Positions 23,582-32,342 of a stretch of 64,000 nt of DNA are shown here, one piece after another. A model generated the notes under the pieces. It saw nothing but the letters and a program-made list of their open reading frames with translations. It did no database searches and had not been told where the DNA came from. The stretch's first letter is position 1; the number at the start of each line of letters is the position of its first letter. Origin of the DNA: JAJPKK01 sp963781195 (GTDB taxonomy: Bacteria; Pseudomonadota; Alphaproteobacteria; Rhizobiales; Xanthobacteraceae); assembly GCA_963781195.1 (NCBI GenBank), contig CAWAEZ010000003.1, positions 186,001-250,000 of the forward strand. The letters run 5' to 3'. Made by a program: the position numbers and the translations under genes.

Positions 23582-24211
23582 ATGAAGCTCAACAGGCTGC
23601 TGTGCGCGCTCGCCGTCACCTTCGCCTTCGCCGGACTGCCGATGGCCGCATCGGCCGTCGACGGCGACATCCTGTCCAGGGACGCGGTGCTCCGCGACCC
23701 GGATGCCCCGGCGCTGGGAAACCCGCAGGGCGACATCACCATCGTCGAATATTTCGACTACCAGTGTCCGTACTGCAAGAAGGCCGCCCCGGACCTCACA
23801 CAGGTCGCCCACGAGGACGGCAAGGTGCGGCTCGTGCTCAAGGACTGGCCGATCTTCGGCCCGGTGTCGGCCTATGCCGCCAAGATGGTCCTCGCCGCAA
23901 AATTCCAGGACAAGTACGAAGCCGCGCACGACGCGTTGATCGCGGCGAAGGCCAAGCTCACCGAGCCCGCGATCGACGAGATCCTCGGCAAGGCCGGCGT
24001 CGACGTCGCAAAGGCAACCGCCGACCGCGAGGCCCATGCCGCGGAGATCGACGCCCTGATGGCCCGCAACGACGCCCAGGCCCGCGCCTTCGGTTTTCGG
24101 GGCACACCGGCCTTCATCATCGGCACCTTCAGGGTGCCGGGCACGCTCAATGTCGCGAGCTTCAAGCAAGCCATCGCCGATGCGCGGAAGGCGGCGGCGG
24201 AGCCGAAGTGA
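23582..24211 (+). CDS. DsbA-family thiol:disulfide oxidoreductase
   Basis: The 209-residue protein has a signal peptide (about 1-26, ending ASAVDG) and a thioredoxin/DsbA domain with the active site Cys62-Pro-Tyr-Cys65 (EYFDYQCPYCKK), the cis-proline loop RGTPAFIIG, and an inserted helical domain (about 85-160). This is the com1/BdbD-like subclass. It acts in the periplasm on exported proteins with cysteines, possibly including the neighbouring TIGR02301 product. ATG 23582 is preferred to longer upstream starts because it places the signal peptide at the N-terminus. Confidence 0.88.
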   Translation: MKLNRLLCALAVTFAFAGLPMAASAVDGDILSRDAVLRDPDAPALGNPQGDITIVEYFDYQCPYCKKAAPDLTQVAHEDGKVRLVLKDWPIFGPVSAYAAKMVLAAKFQDKYEAAHDALIAAKAKLTEPAIDEILGKAGVDVAKATADREAHAAEIDALMARNDAQARAFGFRGTPAFIIGTFRVPGTLNVASFKQAIADARKAAAEPK

Positions 24212-24262
24212 CGTGAAGACGTCGGGAGACGCACAGCAGATCTCGTCCTCGCCGTCTAAAAT

Positions 24263-24691
24263 TCAAATGATCTCGACGTGGCGCGGCTCCGCTTTGCGTA
24301 CGGCTTCAATGGGGATTGCACGATCGAACGTGACCAGGCGCCCACTGTGCTCAACGGCCAGTGCGAGCAGGTAAATGTCGGTGAGTTGCTTTGGACCAAG
24401 GACATATGCGCGATTGATCACATGATCGTCGAGAAGTGAGACGTCATCCGGCCAGAACACGTGGTCATCAGTCTGCGTGCTGCGGCGCGGGTGTTCAAAC
24501 GGCGGCGCCAACCGAAATCGGAAACGAATAGCTCGGCTGTGAGACAATCCGCAGAAATCCGTTCTGCGTCAGGGGGCATGACGACCACGCGGTGGCCCAT
24601 TCTAGGACCACCATTGTAACGCTCGGGCATGATGAATGTGTTCGGCGTCGAGCAGCGCGATGAGAACGTTGAGATCAAACAACGCTCGCAC
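24263..24691 (-). pseudogene. vapC: decayed VapC-type PIN-domain toxin
   Basis: A PIN-domain gene can be followed in pieces. From GTG 24691 the frame reads MRALFDLNVLIALLDAEHIH (first acidic Asp of the PIN site), then hits a stop (TAG) after LQWW. A second frame then supplies SCPLTQNGFLRIVSQPSY. A third frame gives VLGPKQLTDIYLLALAVEHS (second acidic cluster) and FDRAIPIEAV to the normal end. At least one nonsense and two frameshift changes mean no functional RNase is made. It starts 8 nt after the intact antitoxin gene, the normal vapBC order. Confidence 0.85.
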
Positions 24692-24698
24692 TAGCGGG

Positions 24699-24923
24699 TT
24701 ACTCTTCTTCGGCCAGTCGATCAACAAGTTCGGGTGTCACGACACCGCCGCGCTTCGGCAGGATCGCAAGACCGTGTCGGTACATGACTTTCCTGGTGGG
24801 GGATTCGGTAAGCGCCTTGCGAACCAAGTCGGAAATCACCTTACCGGCCGTTGTTTTCCGACCCGCGGCCAGTTCTTTTGCCGCCGCCAGCACGTCGTCA
24901 TCAATCTCGAGTGTGGTGCGCAT
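24699..24923 (-). CDS. vapB: VapB-type ribbon-helix-helix antitoxin
   Basis: The 74-residue protein starts MRTTLEIDDDVLAAAKELA, the short beta-strand plus helix of a ribbon-helix-helix DNA-binding domain (about 1-45). Its C-terminal tail (about 50-74) would normally wrap the PIN toxin. It is intact and precedes the ruined vapC. A perfect 34-bp palindrome overlaps its start codon and is the obvious autoregulatory operator. In the known systems VapB with VapC represses its own promoter; without VapC, repression may be weaker. Confidence 0.85.
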   Translation of the reverse strand: MRTTLEIDDDVLAAAKELAAGRKTTAGKVISDLVRKALTESPTRKVMYRHGLAILPKRGGVVTPELVDRLAEEE

Positions 24924-24953
24924 GCATCTGATGTTAGTGCATCAGATGCATGC
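24920..24953. promoter_or_regulatory. perfect 34-bp palindromic operator of vapB
   Basis: Arms GCATGCATCTGATG (24920-24933) and CATCAGATGCATGC (24940-24953) are exact reverse complements around the spacer TTAGTG. The palindrome covers the ATG at 24921-24923 and the upstream leader, typical for toxin-antitoxin autoregulation. Confidence 0.8.
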
Positions 24954-25054
24954 AGCAAGGCTCTGCAAAAAGTGGTTTTTCCAGTCGCGTTCCAACATCG
25001 ACGCTGCCGCGACCTGAGAGCCCCTGGGGCGTCGGGCGGACGTGCCCGTCTCCC

Positions 25055-26587
25055 TCACACCGGCAGATTGTCGTGCTTCTTCGCCGGCATTTCGACCTGC
25101 TTGCCGCGCAGCATGCCTAGCGCGCGGGCGATCCGGCGCCGGGTGGCGCGCGGCATGATCACCTCGTCGATGTAGCCGCGCTCGGCGGCGACGAACGGGG
25201 ACAGGAAGCGATCCTCGTATTCGCGGGTGCGCGCGGCGATCTTCTCGGCGTCGCCGATGTCGGCACGGAAGATGATCTCGACGGCCCCCTTGGCGCCCAT
25301 CACCGCGATCTGCGCGGTCGGCCAGGCGTAGTTCACGTCGGCGCCGACATGCTTGGAGGCCATCACGTCATAGGCGCCGCCGAACGCCTTGCGGGTGATC
25401 AGGGTCACCAGCGGCACGGTGCACTGGCTGTAGGCGAACAACAGCTTCGCCCCGTGCTTGATGAGCCCGCCATATTCCTGGGCAGTGCCGGGAAGAAAGC
25501 CCGGCACGTCGACGAAGGTGACGATCGGGATGTCGAAGGCGTCGCAGAACCGCACGAAGCGCGCCGCCTTGCGGCTGGCGTCGGCGTCGAGCACGCCCGC
25601 GAGCACCATCGGCTGGTTGGCGACGAAGCCGACGGTGCGGCCGGACAGCCGGCCGAAGCCCGTCACCATGTTGCGCGCGAACGCCGCGCTGATCTCGAAG
25701 AAATCGCCCTCGTCGGCGACCTTCAGGATCAACTCCTTGATGTCGTAGGGCTTGTTGGGATTTTCCGGCACCAGCGTGTCGAGCGAGGGGTCCTCGCGCT
25801 CGATGTCGTCGAACGAGGGCCATTCCGGCACGCCGGAGCTGGCGCTGGCGGGCAGGAAGTCGATCAGCCGGCGCATCTGCAGCAGGCATTCGACGTCGTT
25901 CTCGTAGGCGCCGTCGGCAACCGAGGATTTGGTGGTGTGCACCGAGGCGCCGCCGAGCTCCTCGGCCGTGACCACCTCGTTGGTGACGGTCTTCACCACG
26001 TCGGGGCCGGTGACGAACATGTAGCTCGTGTCCTTCACCATGAAGATGAAGTCGGTCATCGCCGGCGAGTAGACGTCGCCGCCGGCGCACGGGCCCATGA
26101 TCACGGAAATCTGCGGGATCACCCCGGAGGCGATGACGTTGCGCTTGAACACCTCGCCGTAACCGCCCAGCGCGGCGACGCCTTCCTGGATGCGCGCGCC
26201 GCCGGCATCAAACAGGCCGATGATCGGCGCCCGCGCCTTCATGGCCATGTCCTGGATCTTGATGATCTTCTGGGCATGGGTTTCGGACAGCGAGCCGCCG
26301 AACACGGTGAAATCCTTGGCGAAGGCGAACACCGTGCGGCCGTTCACCGTGCCCCAGCCAGTGACGACGCCGTCGCCGGAGATTTTGGTCTTTTCCATGC
26401 CGAAATCGGTGGCACGGTGCTCGACGAACATATCGAACTCTTCGAACGAGCCCTTGTCCATCAACAGCTCCAGGCGCTCCCGCGCCGTGAGCTTGCCGCG
26501 CTTGTGCTGGGCATCGATGCGCGCCTGACCGCCCCCGATTCGCGCGCTGGCACGACGGGTTTCGAGCTTTTCCCTGATGTCTTTCAT
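25055..26587 (-). CDS. pccB: acyl-CoA carboxylase carboxyltransferase (beta) subunit, PccB-like
   Basis: The 510-residue protein has the two crotonase-like halves of a biotin-dependent carboxyltransferase. The N half holds GGGQARIDAQHKRGKLTARERL, GARIQEGVAALGGYG and the oxyanion loop IMGPCAGGDVYSPA. The C half holds VDVPGFLPGTAQEYGG and TRKAFGGAYDVM. It transfers CO2 from biotinyl carrier to propionyl-CoA (or a related acyl-CoA). ATG 26587 fits the family start MKDIREKLETRR. The biotin carboxylase (alpha) subunit is not in this window. Confidence 0.92.
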   Translation of the reverse strand: MKDIREKLETRRASARIGGGQARIDAQHKRGKLTARERLELLMDKGSFEEFDMFVEHRATDFGMEKTKISGDGVVTGWGTVNGRTVFAFAKDFTVFGGSLSETHAQKIIKIQDMAMKARAPIIGLFDAGGARIQEGVAALGGYGEVFKRNVIASGVIPQISVIMGPCAGGDVYSPAMTDFIFMVKDTSYMFVTGPDVVKTVTNEVVTAEELGGASVHTTKSSVADGAYENDVECLLQMRRLIDFLPASASSGVPEWPSFDDIEREDPSLDTLVPENPNKPYDIKELILKVADEGDFFEISAAFARNMVTGFGRLSGRTVGFVANQPMVLAGVLDADASRKAARFVRFCDAFDIPIVTFVDVPGFLPGTAQEYGGLIKHGAKLLFAYSQCTVPLVTLITRKAFGGAYDVMASKHVGADVNYAWPTAQIAVMGAKGAVEIIFRADIGDAEKIAARTREYEDRFLSPFVAAERGYIDEVIMPRATRRRIARALGMLRGKQVEMPAKKHDNLPV

Positions 26588-26720
26588 GCGTGTCCGCTCC
26601 GCCCGGCCGTTCCGGAATAGCATGACGGGCCGGTTCACGGAACGGCGCGCGCAATGCTGCCGCTAAGCTTTTGGTGCAACGCGACGATGGTGCCGGGAGC
26701 CGCCGGCGTCGCGGCGGCCG

Positions 26721-27239
26721 TCAATTCGCAAGACGCAGTTCGGAAATCGCACGCCGTCCCGCCGCTTCATCGAGGGGTACGAAATCGACCGGGCCCGGAT
26801 TGCTGCTCCCGGAGGTCGCGATGGCCGTCACAGCCATGCCGGTGAGCCCGACGAAAGATCCGACCATCATCGCCTTGCTCCGATCGCTCTGGCGGGTCAC
26901 GAAAAAATACGTGCGCCCGGGCGCCACATTGATTTCCTGCTTGGTCACGCCCGGAAAGTCCCACGCGTTCACCGAGAGCTCATGACGGCCGGCAGGACGA
27001 TCGCCGTACACAAAGGTACCCGTTTTCAGCTGGCCGATCGGCTCGTCATCCAGGCTCACGGGAAAAGCGCGATCGAAAGGACCCGCATATCCCTTCTCCA
27101 GGAGCACCACGATTCGTGCCTGCCCATTCTTCGGGCCACCGTAGGTCTGTGAAACGGATGCGAAGTCCAAGCCGTCTCTCGTGCTGGCGCAGCCGCAGAG
27201 CACGGCCGCCGCGATCACCACCCCGACAGTCCGAAACAT
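26721..27239 (-). CDS. DUF2846-like lipoprotein
   Basis: The 172-residue protein begins with a lipoprotein signal (hydrophobic 4-14, lipobox LCGC with Cys17). The mature part contains ARIVVLLEKGYAG, GQLKTGTFVYGDRPAGRHELSV and a GRTYFFVTRQ strand, a DUF2846-like beta sandwich. A second hydrophobic stretch (MMVGSFVGLTGMAVTAIAT) near residue 135 may contact the membrane. Probably anchored in the inner or outer membrane; function unknown. I preferred ATG 27239 over 27266 because AGGGG lies upstream of it and the signal is then a standard length. Confidence 0.7.
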   Translation of the reverse strand: MFRTVGVVIAAAVLCGCASTRDGLDFASVSQTYGGPKNGQARIVVLLEKGYAGPFDRAFPVSLDDEPIGQLKTGTFVYGDRPAGRHELSVNAWDFPGVTKQEINVAPGRTYFFVTRQSDRSKAMMVGSFVGLTGMAVTAIATSGSSNPGPVDFVPLDEAAGRRAISELRLAN

Positions 27240-27415
27240 CAGGCGCCCCTGGAAATTCGCTCGCATGGAGACACCCGCAGATATGTCGATGCTTCTCCGC
27301 GATGCAACTTCTAGCATAGGTAAAGCGTCGGACAACCGGTTTCCCGCCTCCCCACGCGGACTGGCGGGCCTCCCAGGCTCCGGTTCCGGTCCGGTTCCGG
27401 CTCGGGCTGGGCGAG

Positions 27416-28192
27416 CTAAACCTCGGGGACTTCGACCAGCACCTTGGCCGCTGCGGTCATTTCCGCGTGACGCAGCGTCCGGCGCTCGAGGGCGAGGGCA
27501 TCCTCGCCCCACAGTTCGGTATTCCAATCCTCGTCCACATTGGCCGCGGTCCAGGCGGCCTCGCAGGTCAGGGCGCCCCGCGCCAGCGCCAGCGCCAGCA
27601 GCGCCGACCCGGTGAGCGTCGTCGCCGCGTGGACCGCCCCGAGCCTCCAGGGATCCCTGGGGATCGCGGCGCGCGCAGCGGCTATTGCCTGCTCGGGCTG
27701 CAGGAGCGGCATCACGCCGGTGCCGGTGACGAAGCGGGCGCCGAGCGCCTCCTGCGCCCATCTGAGCACCGGGTCCCACAGCTGCCGCTGGCGCTCCACC
27801 AGCCGCTCGGGACCCTCGGCCCGGTAAAACAAGAGGTCGGAGCCGAGGTATTTCGCGACTTCGGCTGCCACCGCGTCGGACGCCGTGGCGACGCCGTCGA
27901 TGATGGTGTTGGCGAGCCGCGTCAGCGGCATGTGGGCGGGATCGATGAACTCGCCCTGGGCATCCCATTCGGCAGCGGCGGCCTGCGCCAACGCCCGGTT
28001 GGGAAACGCGAGCGGATGACGTGCCGGGGTACGGACCGGACGGCCGTCGAGGGCGATCTCGAAGCCATCGGAAGCTTCGACCACGCCGGCCGTCTCATAG
28101 AAGCGCCGCCTGAGCGCCCGCATGTTGCGCCGCGCCAACTCGGTCGGATCGGCGGGAGGGTCGGAAGCGATGGGTTCGAAGATGTCGCGCAT
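27416..28192 (-). CDS. ATP12-family F1-ATPase assembly chaperone
   Basis: The 258-residue protein has the ATP12 pattern: RRFYETAGVVEASDGFEIALDGRPVRTPARHPLAFP, then AAAAEWDAQGEFIDPAHMPLTRLANTIIDGV, DLLFYRAEGPERLVERQRQLWDPVLRWA and TTLTGSALLALALARG. ATP12 binds the F1 alpha subunit during assembly of ATP synthase, a trait shared by alphaproteobacteria and mitochondria. Start ATG 28192 agrees with the family (MRDIFEP). It is soluble and cytoplasmic. Its leader shares the divergent 452-bp region with korQ. Confidence 0.92.
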   Translation of the reverse strand: MRDIFEPIASDPPADPTELARRNMRALRRRFYETAGVVEASDGFEIALDGRPVRTPARHPLAFPNRALAQAAAAEWDAQGEFIDPAHMPLTRLANTIIDGVATASDAVAAEVAKYLGSDLLFYRAEGPERLVERQRQLWDPVLRWAQEALGARFVTGTGVMPLLQPEQAIAAARAAIPRDPWRLGAVHAATTLTGSALLALALARGALTCEAAWTAANVDEDWNTELWGEDALALERRTLRHAEMTAAAKVLVEVPEV

Positions 28193-28644
28193 GGGGCCCG
28201 TCAGGTGCGGCGTTGCCGGGAGGTCGTGCGGAAGGTCCCTCGTCGGAGGCGCACGAACTTTTGATATGTCGCATCGGCATGGCAGAAAGTCAGCAGCAGA
28301 CTTTCGGTCCGGCTCCTGCCCGACAGGGGCGGATGAACGCGGCCCCATGCCAGCGCTGCGAGAGCGCCTGCAAGGTGTGATCACAACGTGATTCGGCGCG
28401 TGCGGACCTCGTCCCACCGCATCGCACTGCATCCATGCCGCGGCGCAAGAACATTCACCATTGCACGTTATTTCCGCAGCGATGGCGCGACCACAATTCC
28501 GCCATGCGGGTTGCGGCAGTAGGACTGATCGTTTATGCGGATGACCGTGAACTCGGATCGGCGGGGTTTAAGAAAGACCGACCGGAGGGAAAACGGCTTG
28601 CTTCCGCTGGTGCGTGGCCTGCGTGAATGCGGCGCGAGGAGTGA
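28193..28644. other. 452-bp divergent intergenic region between ATP12 and korQ
   Basis: No gene with a plausible start and composition is seen. A perfect 10-bp palindrome TGTGATCACA (28376-28385) could be a CRP/FNR-family half-site pair, but the arms are contiguous rather than spaced. Promoters for both flanking genes must lie here; none can be called confidently. Confidence 0.4.
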
Positions 28645-30447
28645 ATGGAACCTACCAACATTGCGGCGCCCGACTACTTCCACAAGGTCGTCGATTGCCA
28701 GTGGGCGTGCCCCGCCCATACCCCGGTTCCCGAATACATCAGGTTGATCGCGGCCGGGCGCTACTGCGACGCCTACATGATCAACTGGAAGTCCAACGTG
28801 TTTCCCGGCGTGCTCGGGCGCACCTGCGACCGGCCCTGCGAGCCTGCCTGCCGGCGCGGCCGCGTCGAGAACGAGCCGGTTGCGATCTGCCGGCTCAAGC
28901 GCGTCGCCGCCGACTACAAGGGCGACGTGAAGGCGCGCATGCCGCCCCCTGCGCCCCACAAGAACGGCAAGCGCATCGCCCTCGTCGGCGCCGGCCCCGC
29001 CTCGCTCACGGTGGCGCGCGATCTCGCGCCGCTCGGCTACCAGTGCACGGTGTTCGACGCCGACGCCAAGGCCGGCGGCATGATCCGCACCCAGATTCCG
29101 CGATTCCGGCTGCCCGAGCAGGTGATCGACGAGGAATGCGACTACATCCTCGACCTCGGCGTCGATTTCCGCTCCGGCACCCGCATCGACAGCCTCAAGG
29201 CGCTGCTCGGCGAAGGCTGGGACGCGGTGTTCGTCGGCTCCGGCGCGCCGCGCGGACGCGATCTCGATCTCCCGGGCCGCAAGGAGGCCGCCGCCAACAT
29301 CCACATCGGCATCGACTGGCTCTCCAGCGTGTCGTTCGGCCACATCACCAAGATCGGCCGCCGCGTCATCGTGCTCGGCGGCGGCAACACCGCCATGGAC
29401 TGCTGCCGTTCCTCGCGCCGTCTCGGCGGCGAGGAGGTCAAGGTGGTGGTGCGCTCCGGTTTCGCCGAGATGAAGGCATCGCCGTGGGAAAAAGAGGATG
29501 CCATGCACGAAGGCATCCCGATCCTCAATTTCCTGGTGCCGAAGTCGTTCACCCACGACAACGGCCGGCTCACCGGCATGATGTTCGAGAAGGTCCGGGC
29601 CGAGTACGACGCCAAGGGCCGTCGCAACCTCGTGCCCTCGGGCGAGCCTGACGAGCACATTCCCTGCGACGACGTGCTGGTCGCCGTCGGCCAAGAGAAT
29701 TCGTTCCCCTGGATCGAGCGCGACGTCGGCATCGCGTTCGACAAGTGGGACATGCCCAAGGTCGACCCCAAGACCATGGTCTCCACCAACCCCAAGGTCT
29801 TCTTCGGCGGCGACGCCGCGTTCGGGCCGAAGAACATCATCTGGGCGGTGGCGCACGGTCACGAGGCCGCGGTGTCGATCGACAAGTTCTTGTCCGGCGA
29901 GGACATCAACGACCGTCCGCTGCCGGCGGTCGAAGTCGTCAGCCAGAAGATGGGCATCCACGAGTGGAGCTACGACAACGACATCTCCGCCGACCGCCGT
30001 TTCCGGGTGCCGCTGCGCGACAAGGTGGTGGCGCTCGCCGACATCAAGGCCGAGGTCGAACTCGGCTTCGATGACCGGCTGGCGCTGAAGGAGGCGCACC
30101 GCTGCCTCAACTGCGATGTGCAGACGGTGTTCACGGCGTCGCTGTGCATCGAATGCGACGCCTGCGTCGACATCTGCCCGATGGACTGCATCACCTTCAC
30201 CGCCAACGGCGACGAGGCCGATCTGCGGCACCGCCTCAAGGCCCCGGCGCCCAACCCGACCCAGGACATCTATGTGGCCGAAGGCCTCAAGACCGGGCGG
30301 ATCATGGCCAAGGACGAAGACGTGTGCCTGCACTGCGGGCTGTGTGCCGAGCGCTGCCCGACCGGCGCCTGGGACATGAAGAAGTACCTCATCGAAATGA
30401 CTCACGCGGGAACGACATGCCAACACGAAGCCCAATCGGCAGCGTAA
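28645..30447 (+). CDS. korQ: KorQ-like FAD/NAD(P) and Fe-S oxidoreductase subunit (GltD-like)
   Basis: The 600-residue protein has an N-terminal Fe-S helical domain (cysteines in VDCQWACPAH and CDRPCEPACRRG), an FAD site (ALVGAGPASLTVARDL), an NAD(P) site (VIVLGGGNTAMDCCR), VFFGGDAAFGP, and a C-terminal two-[4Fe-4S] ferredoxin domain (CIECDACVDICPMDC and CLHCGLCAERCPTGA). This matches the large flavin subunit that, from published work on Azoarcus evansii, joins KorA and KorB to form a 2-oxoglutarate:NADP+ oxidoreductase. It would move electrons between ferredoxin-level Fe-S and NAD(P)H. It overlaps korA by 31 nt. Confidence 0.8.
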   Translation: MEPTNIAAPDYFHKVVDCQWACPAHTPVPEYIRLIAAGRYCDAYMINWKSNVFPGVLGRTCDRPCEPACRRGRVENEPVAICRLKRVAADYKGDVKARMPPPAPHKNGKRIALVGAGPASLTVARDLAPLGYQCTVFDADAKAGGMIRTQIPRFRLPEQVIDEECDYILDLGVDFRSGTRIDSLKALLGEGWDAVFVGSGAPRGRDLDLPGRKEAAANIHIGIDWLSSVSFGHITKIGRRVIVLGGGNTAMDCCRSSRRLGGEEVKVVVRSGFAEMKASPWEKEDAMHEGIPILNFLVPKSFTHDNGRLTGMMFEKVRAEYDAKGRRNLVPSGEPDEHIPCDDVLVAVGQENSFPWIERDVGIAFDKWDMPKVDPKTMVSTNPKVFFGGDAAFGPKNIIWAVAHGHEAAVSIDKFLSGEDINDRPLPAVEVVSQKMGIHEWSYDNDISADRRFRVPLRDKVVALADIKAEVELGFDDRLALKEAHRCLNCDVQTVFTASLCIECDACVDICPMDCITFTANGDEADLRHRLKAPAPNPTQDIYVAEGLKTGRIMAKDEDVCLHCGLCAERCPTGAWDMKKYLIEMTHAGTTCQHEAQSAA

Positions 30448-32276
30448 ACGACTTCGTCGTCCGGTTCGCCAACGTCAACGGCTCCGGCTCGGCGAGCGCC
30501 AACGAGTTGTTCGCCCGCTCGGTGCTGCGGATGGGCGTGCCGGTGTCGGCGCGCAACATCTTTCCATCCAACATCCAGGGCCTGCCGACCTGGTACGAGG
30601 TGCGGGTCTCCGACGCCGGCCACCTCGGCGCGCGCGGCGGCCTCGACCTCATGGTCGCGATGAATCCGCAGACCTGGGACCGGGACGTCGCCGGCATCGA
30701 TCCCGGCGGCTATCTGTTCTACGATTCGACGAAGCCGATGCCGGCGTCGAAATTCCGCGACGACATCACGGTACTCGGCGTGCCGCTCACCGAGATCTGC
30801 AATCGCGAATACACCGATCCCCGCCAGCGCCAGCTGTTCAAGAACATCATCTATCTCGGCGCCCTCTCGGCTTTGCTCGACATCGACACCCAGGTGATCG
30901 TGACGCTGTTCAGCGAGCAGTTCAAAGGCAAGGAGAAGCTGATCGGCGCCAACGTTCATGCGCTCCACCTCGGTCGCGACTGGGTGACCATGAACATGGA
31001 AAGCCCGTGCGGCCTCAAGGTGCGACGGTCCGACAAGGTGGGCGACCGCATCTATATCGACGGCAACTCGGCCGCCGCGCTCGGCGCCGTCTATGGCGGC
31101 GCGACCGTGTGCGCGTGGTATCCGCTGACGCCGTCGTCCTCGCTCGCCGACGCCTTCAACAGCTACTGCGGCAAGCTGCGCACCGACCGCGACGACAAGA
31201 AAAAGAAATACGCCATCATCCAGGCCGAGGACGAGATCGCCTCGATCGGCATCGTCATCGGCGCCGGCTGGAACGGCGCCCGCGCCTTCACCGCGACCTC
31301 CGGCCCCGGCATCTCGCTAATGCAGGAATTCTTCGGGCTCGGCTATTTCGCGGAAATTCCCGCGGTTATCTTCGACGTGCAGCGCGCCGGCCCTTCGACC
31401 GGCATGCCGACCCGCAACCAGCAGTCCGACGTGATCGCCACCGCCTATGCCTCGCACGGCGACACCAAGCACGTGGTGCTGTTCCCGGAGAATCCCGGCG
31501 AGACCTTCGAGTTCGGGGCTCAGGCCTTCGACCTCGCCGACCGCCTGCAGACGCCGGTGTTCGTGCTGCTCGATCTCGAGATCGGCATGAACCAGCATCT
31601 GTGCGCGCCGCTCAAATGGGACGACACCCGCAAATACGACCGCGGCAAGGTGATGACCGCGGCCGACCTCGACGCCGGCAGGGACTTCGGCCGCTATCTC
31701 GACGTCGACGGCGACGGCGTCGCGTTCCGCACCCTGCCGGGCGCCCATCCGACCAAGGGCGCCTATTTCACCCGTGGCACCTCGCGCGACCGTTACGCCC
31801 GCTACACCGAGGACGGCGCGGCCTATGTCGACAACATGCAGCGCCTGCTGCGCAAGTTCGAGACCGCGAAAGGCCTGGTGCCGCGCCCGATCCGCCGCAA
31901 CGCCGAGAAACCGACCAAATACGGCGTCATCTATTACGGCTCGACCGCGCCGGCCATGGACGAGGCGATCACCATCCTCGAGGACGGCGGCAACCGCCTC
32001 GACATGCTGCGCGTGCGGGCGTTTCCGTTCCACCAGGACGTCACCGAATTCATCGTCGAGCACGACTTCGTGTTCGTGGTCGAGCAGAACCGCGACGCCC
32101 AGCTGCGCTCGCTGGTCGTCAACGAATGCGGCATCGACCCCGTGCGCCTGGTGCCGATCCTGCACTACGACGGCACGCCGATCACCGCGCGCTTCATCGC
32201 CGGCGCGATCGGCGAGCACCTCGACGCGCTGAAAGTCACGCCGCTGCGCGTGGTGCGCAACCAGACCAAGGCGTAG
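30417..32276 (+). CDS. korA: 2-oxoacid:acceptor oxidoreductase alpha/gamma subunit (KorA)
   Basis: The 619-residue protein fuses a gamma-type domain (about 1-190, FANVNGSGSASANELFARSVLRMG) to the alpha domain (about 200-619, GNSAAALGAVYGGATVCAWYPLTPSSSLADAF, ATSGPGISLMQEFFG and MPTRNQQSDV). That is the OorA/KorA architecture. With KorB it decarboxylates a 2-oxoacid, probably 2-oxoglutarate, to the acyl-CoA and passes electrons to Fe-S centres. ATG 30417 lies inside the end of korQ, so the two are coupled. korB is not next to it but about 8.1 kb downstream; a tandem repeat array begins about 70 bp after the stop. Confidence 0.88.
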   Translation: MPTRSPIGSVNDFVVRFANVNGSGSASANELFARSVLRMGVPVSARNIFPSNIQGLPTWYEVRVSDAGHLGARGGLDLMVAMNPQTWDRDVAGIDPGGYLFYDSTKPMPASKFRDDITVLGVPLTEICNREYTDPRQRQLFKNIIYLGALSALLDIDTQVIVTLFSEQFKGKEKLIGANVHALHLGRDWVTMNMESPCGLKVRRSDKVGDRIYIDGNSAAALGAVYGGATVCAWYPLTPSSSLADAFNSYCGKLRTDRDDKKKKYAIIQAEDEIASIGIVIGAGWNGARAFTATSGPGISLMQEFFGLGYFAEIPAVIFDVQRAGPSTGMPTRNQQSDVIATAYASHGDTKHVVLFPENPGETFEFGAQAFDLADRLQTPVFVLLDLEIGMNQHLCAPLKWDDTRKYDRGKVMTAADLDAGRDFGRYLDVDGDGVAFRTLPGAHPTKGAYFTRGTSRDRYARYTEDGAAYVDNMQRLLRKFETAKGLVPRPIRRNAEKPTKYGVIYYGSTAPAMDEAITILEDGGNRLDMLRVRAFPFHQDVTEFIVEHDFVFVVEQNRDAQLRSLVVNECGIDPVRLVPILHYDGTPITARFIAGAIGEHLDALKVTPLRVVRNQTKA

Positions 32277-32342
32277 CGCCAAGGCGCAGCCGAGCCGCTC
32301 CCTCCATCGCTGCGGGGAAATGCAGCGCCGGTAGCTGTGCGC

